A stretch of DNA of 64,000 nt, from assembly GCF_963675165.1 (NCBI RefSeq), contig NC_087389.1, forward strand, positions 1,336,001-1,400,000. The letters are read 5' to 3'. This DNA comes from Halichondria panicea (lineage: Eukaryota; Porifera; Demospongiae; Suberitida; Halichondriidae). The position numbers were made by a program, and so were the translations under genes. The notes beneath the pieces are model-generated. The model did not search any database. It saw nothing but the letters and a program-made list of their open reading frames with translations, and was not told the origin of the DNA. Positions 12,501 through 31,200 of the stretch are shown one piece after another. Numbering within the stretch: the stretch's first letter is position 1; each line of letters begins with the position of its first letter.

Positions 12501-15500
12501 TGATCCAATTTTTCCTTCATCACACATACTTCCGTAGACAAAGTTTGCTTCTCCTTTGTTAAAGTGTCAACCTTCTCAGCAAGCCCTCGTAAGTCAGCAT
12601 CTTTAAAGCAGGCGTACCAAGGTCTCTTTGGACAGAGCGATAACTTGTGCTCTTCCAGCATACACTTAGCCACCTGCACCCCACACGCCCACGGACAAGA
12701 CACACCCACAAACTGACAGACATCCGACACGTGACAATCGAGACCTCTCAGTTCCCCTGTCCACTCACACCCAAACTCTTTGAAAACACAAGATACGGTC
12801 AACTCGAGAAGTTGTCTCTCAACACGTAAATCCAGTAAAGAAATGAACGTAGAACTACAGCAAAGAGGGCACGGTTTGGACCCCGACTTGATCTTATTTA
12901 GACAGGCTTCGCAGAGATGGTTTCCACAGCAGCCCATGAGATGAGGCCTCCGGAGTATGTCCAGACAAACAGAGCATGTGATGTCCAGGCCCAGAGGGGT
13001 GGGCCCTACCACCTCACAATGGAAGCCAAACTCACTCGTAGCCATCCCAGCTAGCTAGCTACACGTAGTTAAGTTCATACTAGCCACACTAACATCACAT
13101 AAACAGTTTTGGCTATCAGATTACATCTATAGGAACACCCACATATTGTACTTGTGGAAGTAAAATTGTCACATGATGAATCATGAATATCGCATGTTTG
13201 ATCTTTATCAACATACAATGGTATTTGGTATTACAGTGGAACCTCGATTATCCGGACACCTTGGTTACAGTCAGAGGTGGGCCAGATAACTGAATATGCC
13301 GGATAACCGAATGGATAAACCACGCCTTGATCCACCCACTTAATTGATAAACAGCAGTTGCTGCACAGTTGTTTGCGCATGCACTGAATTAAGCAGGCCT
13401 GTCTCCATGGTAACGGCTGCAATGCGCATTTAAGGAATACGCCCATTTTCTGAATTAAAATTGCCAAGCCGGATAATGGAGGGCCAGATAATCGAGGTTC
13501 TACTGTACTGACATACAAATACAACGCTATCCCAGGCATGCATACTCGTAACTACAGTTGTATGTACATATATAATACATGTCCCATAATCATGAGGGGG
13601 TATGCAATCACATCATGCACCCACTCGGCTACTGATTATACACTGACTTTGACTCCATTGAATAGCTCGGCCCCACTGGAGCACCCTCCTCTAGACTTGG
13701 GTTTGGTGTCAACATATCCGAGAGCCGAGGCCACAGTGGGCGGGACAGACTCCTCCTCCACATCAGCTAGCTGGACACTGCAACAATAGGGCAGACAATG
13801 ATACTGTACACATAGTTATAGACAAAAGTACTATAAGCACCTGTAGTTGTGAGTAACAAAACAAAAAAACAGCACTCCCTAACATCGAAAGACTAAACAC
13901 ATTACATTACTGCATACACATCTGGTCGACTCACACTAAGTTGTTGGTTTGCTGTGACTGCCCAAAGCCCGTGTTTCGAGACGACCCAATGCTCAGTCGG
14001 TGACCTTGCATCTCCACAAGTGCTGATCGCAGCTGACTCACATCCGAGAAGTAGACCACACCCCTTAGACTGGTGGAGGAGGGGATGTGGTAGTTGAGGG
14101 TACCATAGGGACCATGACGACGCCCTACAAAGAGTAAAATAAACAAATTCATGTTTACAATTTTACATGCATGCACAGTTTGTTGGTAGCATTATAATGG
14201 CTGTTATAAGTAGCTTTGGCTTGACAGTACCACATGCATACTGTTGTTGTGGAGTATCTACACACGACAATTTAAACGATGTCAACACATTCAGAATTTC
14301 GTCCAGAGCGGAGTATATTAAAGGAAGAGAGAACTTGTATAGTATTTCTATTGGGATTCTTTCTATTAGAAGCCTCCAAAGTTAGCTATGATCGAGTAAC
14401 CCTCATTCTTTGAAGTGCATTCAACTGACCTCTTATCCTTGTCCGCATGATGGAGGACAGTCCTCCGTCTCCACTCTCCTCATCTCCAGAACTGTCCGAC
14501 GTCATCTCCTCCTCTTCCTCACGACTGATCACCACCTGATAGGAGGAGGGGGGGGCTTTGACGGTTTGTATATAGCACATCAATAATCATTAGATCTGCA
14601 CACCATATAGTAATAGGCCCTAGCAACTGAATGCACTTTCCTGTAATTGGAGGTTTCTACACACATAATTCTTGGACTGCCCGTAACTTTAGTTTAGATC
14701 AACCAATTTCAAAACTAAAAAAAGCATTCAGTAGGTCTAAGGGAGTTACATGTAGGCCTATCACATGGTGTGCAAACACTCAATTTGACTACAACAAAGG
14801 CAAAAATATATACAGGCATACAGCCACGCACTGAAAAAGGCCTTCGGGCAACTACATATTATAACTCCAGCGTGCTACAAATTATAGTTTTTTGTTTCAC
14901 CATTCACCCCCCCCCCCCCCCTCACACTCACCTTGTAGACTGATGGGTACCTGAGCTGAAACAGTCGCAGGAGGGCTTGTGCCCGATAGCTTGAGGGGAT
15001 GTTGGTGACAACAAGACGACCAGAGGTGATGTCAAAGGTCAAGGAGAGGCTGGCAAACAGTTGTGTGAGGGGTGTGGTCTCGTTGGAGGAGGGAGGGAGA
15101 ATCGAGGATTGTAGGAGGTCACCGTCCGAGAGAGAGGTCACGAAATCGAGAATCTTGAGAGCCGCACAGTAGTTCTGTTTGGTAATGGCCGAGTAGAAAG
15201 GGGTGTGGCCAAATGCATTTTTCGATTGTAGCTAAGGGGCATGAAACATATACGTAGTCATGTACATAAAGAGGCTGATACACTGTACAGTAGCAAAATT
15301 ATTGTTTCAAAAAGATCACTTTACTCACCAGCTTGAGAATGTGAGGTCTGACGTGGGTGCAGTGTAACAGTGTCTCTAGAATGGCTAGTCTCCGCCCACT
15401 ACCACACCCATTTGAGAGGGGGAGGGTCGATGACTGCACATGATCATCTACATATGTCAGTAGGGTTTGTATAATTACACTATATACAATGTAATTGCAG

Positions 15501-18500
15501 AGAGTTGAACAAGTTACGTACATGTCCATGTAGATATGTGTCTATTGGAGGCAATAATTTTGAATCATTTATAAGTTGACATTGGTACTCCATGTCTACC
15601 CACCTTCTCCCGGTCCTGATATCTCACAGCAGATGTGTAGGATGTTGGAATTGTGCTCAATGCACTGAAACAGCTCCTCCACATCACACGGTATCTCCAC
15701 ACTCTTGGAAGTGGTTGGCTCGATCGTATCCAAGAACACCCCTCCTGCAGCTGACTCCAGCCGAGGCCTCTTGGAGACAGGGACCTCCTTCTCCTCTGAA
15801 GAGTGCTTTCTCTTTGGCTTAGACTGGTCTTCTAGGGAAGTGAGGAATGAATGCACAGAGGGGAGGTCACCAGAGGTCACCCGTGACAGCAGTTGCTTCA
15901 TTCTAGGAACTGGAAGGGGGGGGGGGGGGTATGAAGATTACAGTCTAGTCATTACATGTACCATTATTCAAAGCATTTGCAATATGAGCTTCACAGTATG
16001 CACACCACTACTAAACATCAAAGGCTGCATGTACACACACATTATGAATAGCGAAATATTTACATGTAGTCACTAATAACACATAATATGCATCATTAAT
16101 TAGCACACACGGAAGAGACTCACCGAGCATGACCAGGACAGCTGTCTGGTCTCTGTCCAGTAGGTAGGAGCGAGAATGGACATAGCTGTACGCTGCCGAT
16201 AGTCCCGTCTTGTGGTCGGGGGTGTGGTCTGGTTGTAACTTGAGTCCATCCATCAGCGGCAGTAACTGTCCGTTTGTATCCTTCAAAAACAGAAGCTGTG
16301 AGTTGTGACAGCTTACAAACGATGAGGTGTGGCCCTTGCGACTAGTTAGTCCCCCCTCAGACGCTGACAGGCTCTCCTCCGATACAGTCGAGCGCACCGG
16401 CTTCGACCCGAGACCCAATGCAACGTAGGAGGAGGTACCAAATGGCCCGTGACTAGCTTGTCCAGAGCATACAAGGAATGCATTGCCATTAGAGGCATTC
16501 TCAAGTAGTAAGGAAGGACCTGAGTTGGTGGTATGAACGGCCAGAGGACGGTAGCCGTGGATGATCGATTTTGATGCTTCTTCAACAGGTGCTACGGGTG
16601 AAGACATGAGGAGGGGTGTGTGTTGGACCACCCCCGCTATATGCTGGGAGGAGTTTTGGTCAGAGAGTGGGTGAGTCATAGAAGAAGATGGTATAGGATT
16701 TAGACACAGTTCCAATTCGGAAGTTTTGAAGACTTTAAGAGAGGTTTTGCTTGAGGTGGCATCTCCTGACACGTCCACGATAGCTTGGTGCTGATCTACG
16801 GTCACCACTTGTCCTAACACAGCTGGGGAGTCGTCCAAAAACACCACATCAGACAATTTCCAAACGTCCAGGCTCTCGAAATTAGACAAACTCTCAATGT
16901 CTTTTAGAATAGCAGAGGCACCAGATGATTTTGAACTTTGGCCTTCCAATGGCGGGTCCTTGTAAACCTTGATGAAAACAGAAGACCGTGATTGCAATCC
17001 GCTTTGCTCGACTATGGTTTTGCCGATGAGGGGTGTGCCGGTGGGGGAATGGCTATAGACAACAGTGTCAGGGCCACATGGAGGACCATCCTTGAGCTTT
17101 ACCAGGGAACCGTCAGTAATCGCTCCCCGTGGAGACATTCCAGGGGGTCTTGAGTTACGGCCTAGTGGCTTTGGACAGAGACCCCTGAATTGTTGAATAC
17201 ACACAAAAACAAATTGAATTTGAGTAAAAATTAACATAATTTTAACAACACTTACCACCAGAGTACACGATCACTGGCTGTGGTAGCTATGGTGATGAAG
17301 CTGGATAACGAGAGAGAGGTCACAGGGTCATCTTTGAGTTCCGGGAAGGCTTTGGCTTCGTGAGATAGGGACGTGATTAGCGGAGGACAACCTTTACCAG
17401 GTACATCTGGACGAGAGAGACATTGACAAGATTCATACTCATTCAGATCTATTTCTATTCCAAAATTTGCTTTTTGTTCGCCTTTACCGAACTTTTTTCA
17501 ACTACTGTGTAATACATGTACTGTACGGATGGTATAAAGTGCTGGCTACCAACAGGACAACACAGAGATATTGCCCCTCACCTCTAAGCAGAGAGTCATA
17601 GAAGGTTGCCACCCTCCCTGTCTCCGTAACAATAGAAGCACGCACTCCTCCACTCTCCATCAGTCGCACACGCTCCCCTGTTAGTCCCAGTGAGGCTGTG
17701 AGGGGGTGGGCAGTCACACCAGTCACACTATCACACCTCCACGAACACAGCTGGCCCTCAGAGTCGACCAATAAGATCTCAGAATGGAGCATGGCCATTG
17801 CAACAAACTTCATGGAAGAATCCTGCAAATGATGAGTAACATTCTCACAGCAACCGTGAGAAAACAGTAACTATAACTACCTGACACGCCCATTCCAGTG
17901 TTCCCACGTCCGGCCATCCCACTTTCTCCCTCAGGCTGCTGCTCTTACCCGCTCCAGTGGACCTCCTGCAGAGTGTGCGTGTAGTCAATATAATACATGT
18001 ACGTAATAGCAATTGGATCACTGTACGTCAAGTTGTGTAAATAAATTACCGTACAGTGCATTACATGTGGTGTTGTAGCAATTACATGTACAGCAAATGT
18101 TATTCTTGAAACAAGATCTTGTATGGTTTTCAGTTACATCAAAGCAAACAGACATTATTATCCGCAACATGAGGTTTATGTTAATCAAGCACTCTCTATG
18201 CAAAATTATGACAACAGACAAATAGTTGCTGCTGAGTGAGGGGTCACCTGGAGGTGGTCGCCCTGGCTGTGAGGGGGGACGAGTTAAGGGATGAGTAGGG
18301 TGGGGGAATCTCCGCTGTTGATAGGGGGAGGTTGTCATAGTAACTCGGGTTCCTATCGTAGAGGGTGCCAATGTAGATGACGTCAGAGACTCGATCAATG
18401 TCCTCCTCAATGGGGTACACAGGATGGGGACTGTGAGAGGGGAGAATATACTTGTCAAGAGCACACTAATGGTCTGACAGTCAAAAGGAAAACTAAGACA

Positions 18501-19129
18501 TAAAGGAACTGAACAGCCGCCAATTAGACTAGGCTGACAAGATCGTGGCTACATCAGTAGTGTGTCTAGGTGTTCAAATACATCAAGCAAAGCATGTTCC
18601 CAATCCAGTACACAAGTCTAATGACAGTGCACACTGTGTGGAGGTAGCAATGAAACCAGGAAACTCTAATGGGTGTGTGGGGGGGACCAGCTCCAGGAAC
18701 TTACACTCTATGGGCGGTGTCTCCAGTGCCACGCCCACTATTCATCTCGGACTGCAACTGGCGGGCATACTCTGCATCACTCAGCTCCTGAAAGGAGGGA
18801 GTGGTTCGCTGTATGGAGTCCAAAACACTCCGATCTCTTCGTGGGGGAACAGTCGATGAAGTACACCGTAGCCTGCACACACTACCGTCCTTAAGAAGCC
18901 AGGCAATGAATCGCGAGTTGGAGGATATGTCCACGACTTCACTGGCTGGGATGTCAGTCAGAGAGTGGAGATCTTTGGTCCACGATTGTAATGGTTGTGA
19001 CACACATAATGGAGTGGGTGCTTTCTTCTCTGCTTTTCTCAGACCTTTAAGAATTTTGGATTTTATCTTGCCTGGGGCATCTGAGGACTTGATATTTACG
19101 CACAGGATCTTGATGTGTTCACTTGACAT
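5437..19129 (-). CDS. UBR5: UBR5-type HECT E3 ubiquitin ligase lacking UBR box and MLLE
   Basis: Thirty exons were traced: 18705-19129, 18248-18430, 17881-17965, 17582-17822, 17256-17406, 16124-17184, 15604-15909, 15329-15447, 14932-15231, 14430-14535, 13935-14124, 13648-13777, 10515-11499, 10346-10463, 9958-10128, 9163-9667, 8887-9027, 8679-8822, 8456-8625, 7855-8247, 7598-7759, 7350-7485, 7003-7257, 6779-6894, 6591-6723, 6300-6400, 6123-6234, 5942-6060, 5774-5889, 5437-5600. They total 7338 nt, 2445 aa plus stop (human 2799). The N-terminal RCC1-like region, mid-region, PLAKQPHLLQPYAQKEQLFG block and HECT domain align with UBR5. The catalytic Cys is in VASTCSQRM, codon 5533-5535. The UBR-box cysteines are replaced by an RRM-like segment in exons 9-11. 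The MLLE domain is missing from the HECT N-lobe, and no UBA was seen. The donor of exon 12 (GTCAGT) sits 9 nt before an in-frame TAA. Confidence 0.9.
6452..6525 (+). tRNA. tRNA-Asn (anticodon GTT)
   Basis: A 74-nt cloverleaf. The 7-bp acceptor stem pairs GCACTTG with CAGGTGC, with one G-T wobble, and the discriminator is G. The D arm contains the A-box TGGCGCAATTGGT, the anticodon loop is CTGTTAA with anticodon GTT, and the T arm contains GGTTCAAGCC (B-box). A run of seven T follows within 10 bp as a Pol III terminator. It lies antisense in the UBR5 intron between exons 6591-6723 and 6300-6400. Confidence 0.96.
11810..13045 (-). CDS. RING / TRAF-type zinc finger / MATH protein (TRAF-like), nested in UBR5 intron
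   Basis: A single-exon gene of 411 codons. Residues about 23-62 form a C3HC4 RING (CSVCLDILRRP ... GNHLCEACL ... CPLC). Two TRAF-type zinc-finger repeats follow (CEWTGELRGLDCH, then CPWACGVQVAKCMLEEH). A coiled coil spans about 150-225, a low-complexity linker follows, and a C-terminal MATH-like domain starts near 265 (EWYSPYFLSHPRGYQLQL). This is the architecture of TRAF signalling ubiquitin ligases. The whole gene lies on the same strand inside the roughly 2.1 kb UBR5 intron 11500-13647. Lack of introns in an intron-rich neighbourhood suggests a retrocopy, although TRAF-like genes can be intron-poor. Assignment to a particular TRAF is not possible. Confidence 0.88.
   Translation of the reverse strand: MATSEFGFHCEVVGPTPLGLDITCSVCLDILRRPHLMGCCGNHLCEACLNKIKSGSKPCPLCCSSTFISLLDLRVERQLLELTVSCVFKEFGCEWTGELRGLDCHVSDVCQFVGVSCPWACGVQVAKCMLEEHKLSLCPKRPWYACFKDADLRGLAEKVDTLTKEKQTLSTEVCVMKEKLDHVQDENETLKSEMNALKESQTSDIQGLRSLIDSLTTQLDELKTTLSSSSQTKPSPLEQKMCASPPTEPSLLVAPATFTVTEVSRRKKHNAEWYSPYFLSHPRGYQLQLRVDCGGIMDGKGSHISLFVYIAKGENDKGLKWPFEGSLTICLLDQVGSIHHERFVNFPKGLSTEIAGCVKDGVRAKRGQGFSQYISLDDLSSYIKDNRISFQVSVSLVKQTGLSLFDGLFRK
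13234..13505. mobile_element. 272-bp inverted-repeat element, pogo/Tigger-like ends
   Basis: The left end CAGTGGAACCTCGATTATCC and right end GATAATCGAGGTTCTACTG are imperfect inverted repeats, and each is flanked by TA. The ends resemble the widespread CAGTnGAACCTCGnTTAtCCGg termini of pogo/Tigger DNA transposons. No transposase is present, so this is a non-autonomous copy. It lies in the same UBR5 intron as the TRAF-like gene. Confidence 0.8.
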
Positions 19130-19395
19130 GGCTAGCTTTAATTATTTATAAACTGTATAATATTAAACTTTACAAAGCTAACAATATTAAAGTGCTGACT
19201 TCAGCAAAAATGGTCCACATGTACCGTCAATGCTGTCACATGTATGTCACAGGTACTTAATTTGCGGTCACTTTGATCTGCTGCTGTCATGTAAACCGCG
19301 TCATAAACTAATACAGGAACAAAGAGGTTATTGTATCAACCACATGGTGCGTGTGTACGTGTATCTAAAAGAAAGTTGTGCTGCTGAATTCAAGA
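19130..19395. promoter_or_regulatory. Shared divergent promoter region of UBR5 and SEC31A
   Basis: Only 266 bp separate the two start codons, which point away from each other. No TATA box is obvious. The 5' UTRs and promoters of both genes must lie here unless upstream non-coding exons exist. Confidence 0.6.
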
Positions 19396-27265
<7,870 letters not shown>

Positions 27266-28039
27266 CCACCTGTATAGAGGGACAGTGGAACTGTAATAGT
27301 GCTGTGTTATATGAATCAATGAACTGAACAATAATTTAATGTATTGTACATTCTACTTTCTATCTCAGAAATAGTTTTGAGATTATTATTTTGTGCAACT
27401 AGAGGAATCAATGAAGATACTAATATTATCAACAGCCACTGCTACCTTGTGCATTTAAACAATCATTCAGTAATGAATATCTTGCTGCACGCTTGTAATT
27501 GTAGCACTGAATAGTGATCAGGCACTTGTGCAACCAAACCACAAACAATACTATAGTTGTGGTCAAGACTCAAGTGCTCCACAAGTGTGTGTTGACCACA
27601 AATGCAAACACAGTGGTGTTCAAGGAGTAAACAGCACTCAAGCTTACCTCCATTATGCTCTGATGAAAGCTAGCTAGACCACCATGGCTAGGTCTGCCTT
27701 GCCATGGGTAACACATAAATAATAAAAATAATCTTCCCTTCAGTACATTATTCCCTTCAGTACATTAAATTTTCATTATGAGGAGGTGATTAAATCTATT
27801 TATTTAGCGAAAACACCAGTCAATAATATTTGCTAGTAATATTTCACTCTTTGCTTTTACTGTAATCCCTGGAACCCAATGGATATAGGCCCTGATAAAT
27901 TATTATTCTTTTTCCCCCATTATTCTATTCGAACATGTGCTAAAAATTGACATAAACACAGCATGCACACAACTGACACAAGACATCATTGTTCTACTCA
28001 CAGTGTTATTATAATTATCTCTTGCTGGTTTTTGATATA

Positions 28040-28425
28040 CCGTATATCTTCTAATTTATCGGACACTTTTAATTACCCCGGACACTCTTTTGGGCAATTT
28101 TCGTTGTTCTAATACAACAGACACTCCAGTGCTTTAATATTACTAAATATTCAGACAATATCTTGAAAAGTTGAGTTACATTCATAGACGGCAAGTAAGA
28201 CTTAGAGTGCTGCAGCTAGATAGCTTTGAGTATCTAGTTTTAGATAGCTAGTGCAACTATTCAGTCGCACACTGTTCTATTAAACTTAGCTAGCTCGCAT
28301 GCAACTGCTTGCTTGTTCTAATTATTCCGGACACTTCGCATGCTCTATAAAAATCTATTCCAATTATACCCAGACAATTTCCAAAATAATTATTTTTTCT
28401 GTCCGATAAATTAGAAGATATACGG
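28040..28425. mobile_element. 386-bp inverted-repeat element inserted at TA
   Basis: The left end CCGTATATCTTCTAATTTAT and the right end ATAAATTAGAAGATATACGG are perfect inverted repeats over about 25 bp, flanked by TA on both sides. The homologous place in duplication unit 1 (near 25915-25930) has no insert, giving a paralogous empty site. The TA duplication points to Tc1/mariner-type transposition by a non-autonomous element. Confidence 0.88.
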
Positions 28426-28666
28426 TAATTTTACTGATCCTTTCGTTTTTTGCCATGAGGATGTCGTTATGCAAAACTTAATGAAACTATCTTTACCAAA
28501 AATCGACATTGGATGCCTAGGGCCTACCAGTACAGTGGAGCTAAACTTATTGAAACTATTGTGTTTCACTGGGTTGTACATAGTACATGCAACTTTTGAT
28601 AATCCGAGCTCTATATTATGAGCATGAATGACTGTAACTTTACACCACCTCTCTCACACACGCACG

Positions 28667-28670
28667 CACG

Positions 28671-28720
<50 letters not shown>

Positions 28721-28745
28721 CACACACACACACACACACACACAT

Positions 28746-28838
<93 letters not shown>

Positions 28839-28853
28839 ACACACACACACACC

Positions 28854-28914
<61 letters not shown>

Positions 28915-28946
28915 ACACACACACACACCCACACACCCACACACTC
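28667..28946. repeat. Long (CA)n tract in duplication unit 2
   Basis: About 270 bp of CA with a few CACACCAC, CATGCA and CGCACG interruptions, directly before the copied SEC31A exon at 28957. Confidence 0.95.
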
Positions 28947-28956
28947 ACACACTCAG

Positions 28957-30153
28957 ACTCCTCCTCCCCCGGCTGTAGAGAAGGCTCCCATTCCCCAAGA
29001 GCATGTTCCCATGGTGCAAGCATTTGAGGGCATGTTGGAGAGATGCAGAGCTGCAGCTGCCAGCACTGTAAATAAGTGGATTCATATAATTTTGTGGCTT
29101 TGTTATTGTATTCATGTTGTTGTAGCTGCAAGGTAGCATGTGCTTACTAGGTTTATCCCCCCTGGAAATACCCCCTATGGAGACATGCCTCTTTGTGGTG
29201 GTATCTCCCTGGGAGAGTACCTAGTGAAAATACCCCCTCTTGAAATACCCCCTACCGAGACATATATGGGTGGGGTGTTTCCCAGGGAGACTACCTTGTC
29301 CTGGAAATACCCAACAGTGATAAGGGGTGTTTCCCAGGGAGAATACCACGTAACCTACTGTACATACGTTATCTGATGCGTGTACATGTTGTGTGGCTTC
29401 ACCCTTTGTCGACATGCACGCACACAGGCTGTGAAAAGGAAACTAGACGACATTTCAAAGAAGCTAGCCATTCTCTGTGACCTGCTAAGAGCTTCTCAGG
29501 TGAAGCAATGTCTGATCAGCTACTTCGTCCAGTGTATGTTTATTGTGTGTACTTTCCCCCATACAGCTGTCACCCAATGTACTGCAAGGCCTTCATGGAA
29601 TGGTATGTGAACTATTACAAACTTGCCATGCACCCTTGTAATCAAGATATTATCGTAATTCAGCACCACCACTAAAAAGTTATTGTGATTTTCCAGTGGC
29701 GCACAAATAGAACAAGAAAAAACTATAATTCCAGTTTGGCGCTTAGCAATAGAACGTAGCTAGAGTACTAGTAGCTGTTTCCACAAGGCTATTATAGATC
29801 AATTGTACATGTAGCCTCGATTTAAGGCCACGTTATAATTTCTAATTATCTAAGTGCCAGCAAAAAATAGTTCCAAAATTTATTACTTGGCGCTCAATTG
29901 GAGTAAAATATAAAAAATGTTGGACTTGGCGCTTCTATTAGAGTGGTGCTGTAATTAGAAGAAAGACGGCATTGTACATGTATTAATTTGTCTCTTACTC
30001 TTATTGCACACTACAGATGTCCAGAGCCTCAACTACCCCTCAGGGCTGGCTAGATACACATAGATGGTGTCTGCGGGAAATTTCTCCGAGATCAGCAGCT
30101 TCATACCGGGTCTCAAGGCTCTCCTCCAGCTGGGCTCCCAGCTCAGGGTCTAG
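28957..30153 (+). pseudogene. Broken tandem copy of the last four SEC31A exons
   Basis: Copies of the exons at 26281, 26700, 26923 and 27129 occur from 28957, 29428, about 29567 and 30017, ending at the same Val-stop (30151-30153). The first two are intact in sequence. The third loses bases where copy 1 reads GIAH before its donor. The last has CAG changed to TAG at 30061-30063, in the frame used by copy 1, which would remove about 30 residues. A Met-to-Ile change follows downstream. It could at most act as an alternative truncated 3' end. Confidence 0.8.
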
Positions 30154-31013
30154 CCACCTGTATAGAGGGACAGTGGAACTGTAATAGTGCTGTGTTATAT
30201 GAATCAATGAACTGAACAATAATTTAATGTATTGTGCATTCTACTTTCTATCTCAGAAATAGTTTTGAGATTATTATTTTACAATTAATGAAGATATTAT
30301 TATCAACAGCCACTGGAATATCTTGCTACACGCTTGTAGCAATGAATATAGTGATGAGCCTCAGGCACTTATAACAAAACCACAAACTACTACTACTACT
30401 AGCTACTAGTTGTGGTAAAGAGTCAAGTGCTCCACAAGTGTGTGTTGACCACAATGCAAACACAGTGGTGTTCAAGGAGTAAACAGCACTCAAGCTTACC
30501 TCCATTATGCTCTGATGAAAGCTAGCTAGACCACCATGGCTAGGTCTGCCTTGCCATGGGTAACACATAAATAATAAAATAATGCTTCCCCAGCACATTT
30601 AATGAGGAGGTGAATAAATCTATTTATTTAGTGAAAACAACACAATCAATATCAATAACATTTGCTGGTGCTGCAAATTCCCAAAATTTGCCATTGGGCT
30701 GTTTTCGTAGATGCAATTAGATAACAATAGCCTTTGTTGACAATGCAGCAAAGAGGTGGGAGGGAACACACTCAGCACCTTGTTATCGGGTGAACACAAT
30801 ATTCATTCTCATGATAAGGATTCCGCTATTACAAAAATTCCCTGGTACTGTCCCTATTTAATCTTGTACACGTGTCCAACAGCATATGACCTTCGGCTCA
30901 GCACATTTCATCTGGCCTGATTCCATATCCGATCAGATTCTATACCTATGTACATTGTACTCATTACAAATTATTAACACGTACTAGACTACGGTCAGTT
31001 CATAGCAAGTATT

Positions 31014-31200
31014 GCAAAGGTCAGTGAGACTAATTACCAGGAGTTACTCCCTAGCGTCAGACTTCCGAGTACCCCATTCCAAGGAAACTACCTAGTCTAC
31101 TAAATTTAGAGCACAGTGCATATAGTTCAGTGTATAGCTATATCGGACTATTAGTAGCGACATCATTTATATATTGTCCGATACCAAGAAGCAATTGATC
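31014..31200 (+). promoter_or_regulatory. Conserved upstream block of zinc-finger array gene A
   Basis: About 190 bp before the gene A start codon, including CTAGCGTCAGACTTCCGAGT and CTATATCGGACTATTAGTAG, recur almost unchanged before gene B (about 35600-35792). Conservation exceeds that of nearby introns, so this is the likely promoter and 5' UTR. The start-codon context is ATTGATCATGG in both. Confidence 0.55.

Noticed and set aside
13231-13539. Minus ORF of 102 codons considered as the missing UBR-box exon because it has several Cys
   Set aside because: It lies within a pogo-like inverted-repeat element, and the Cys spacing does not fit a UBR box.
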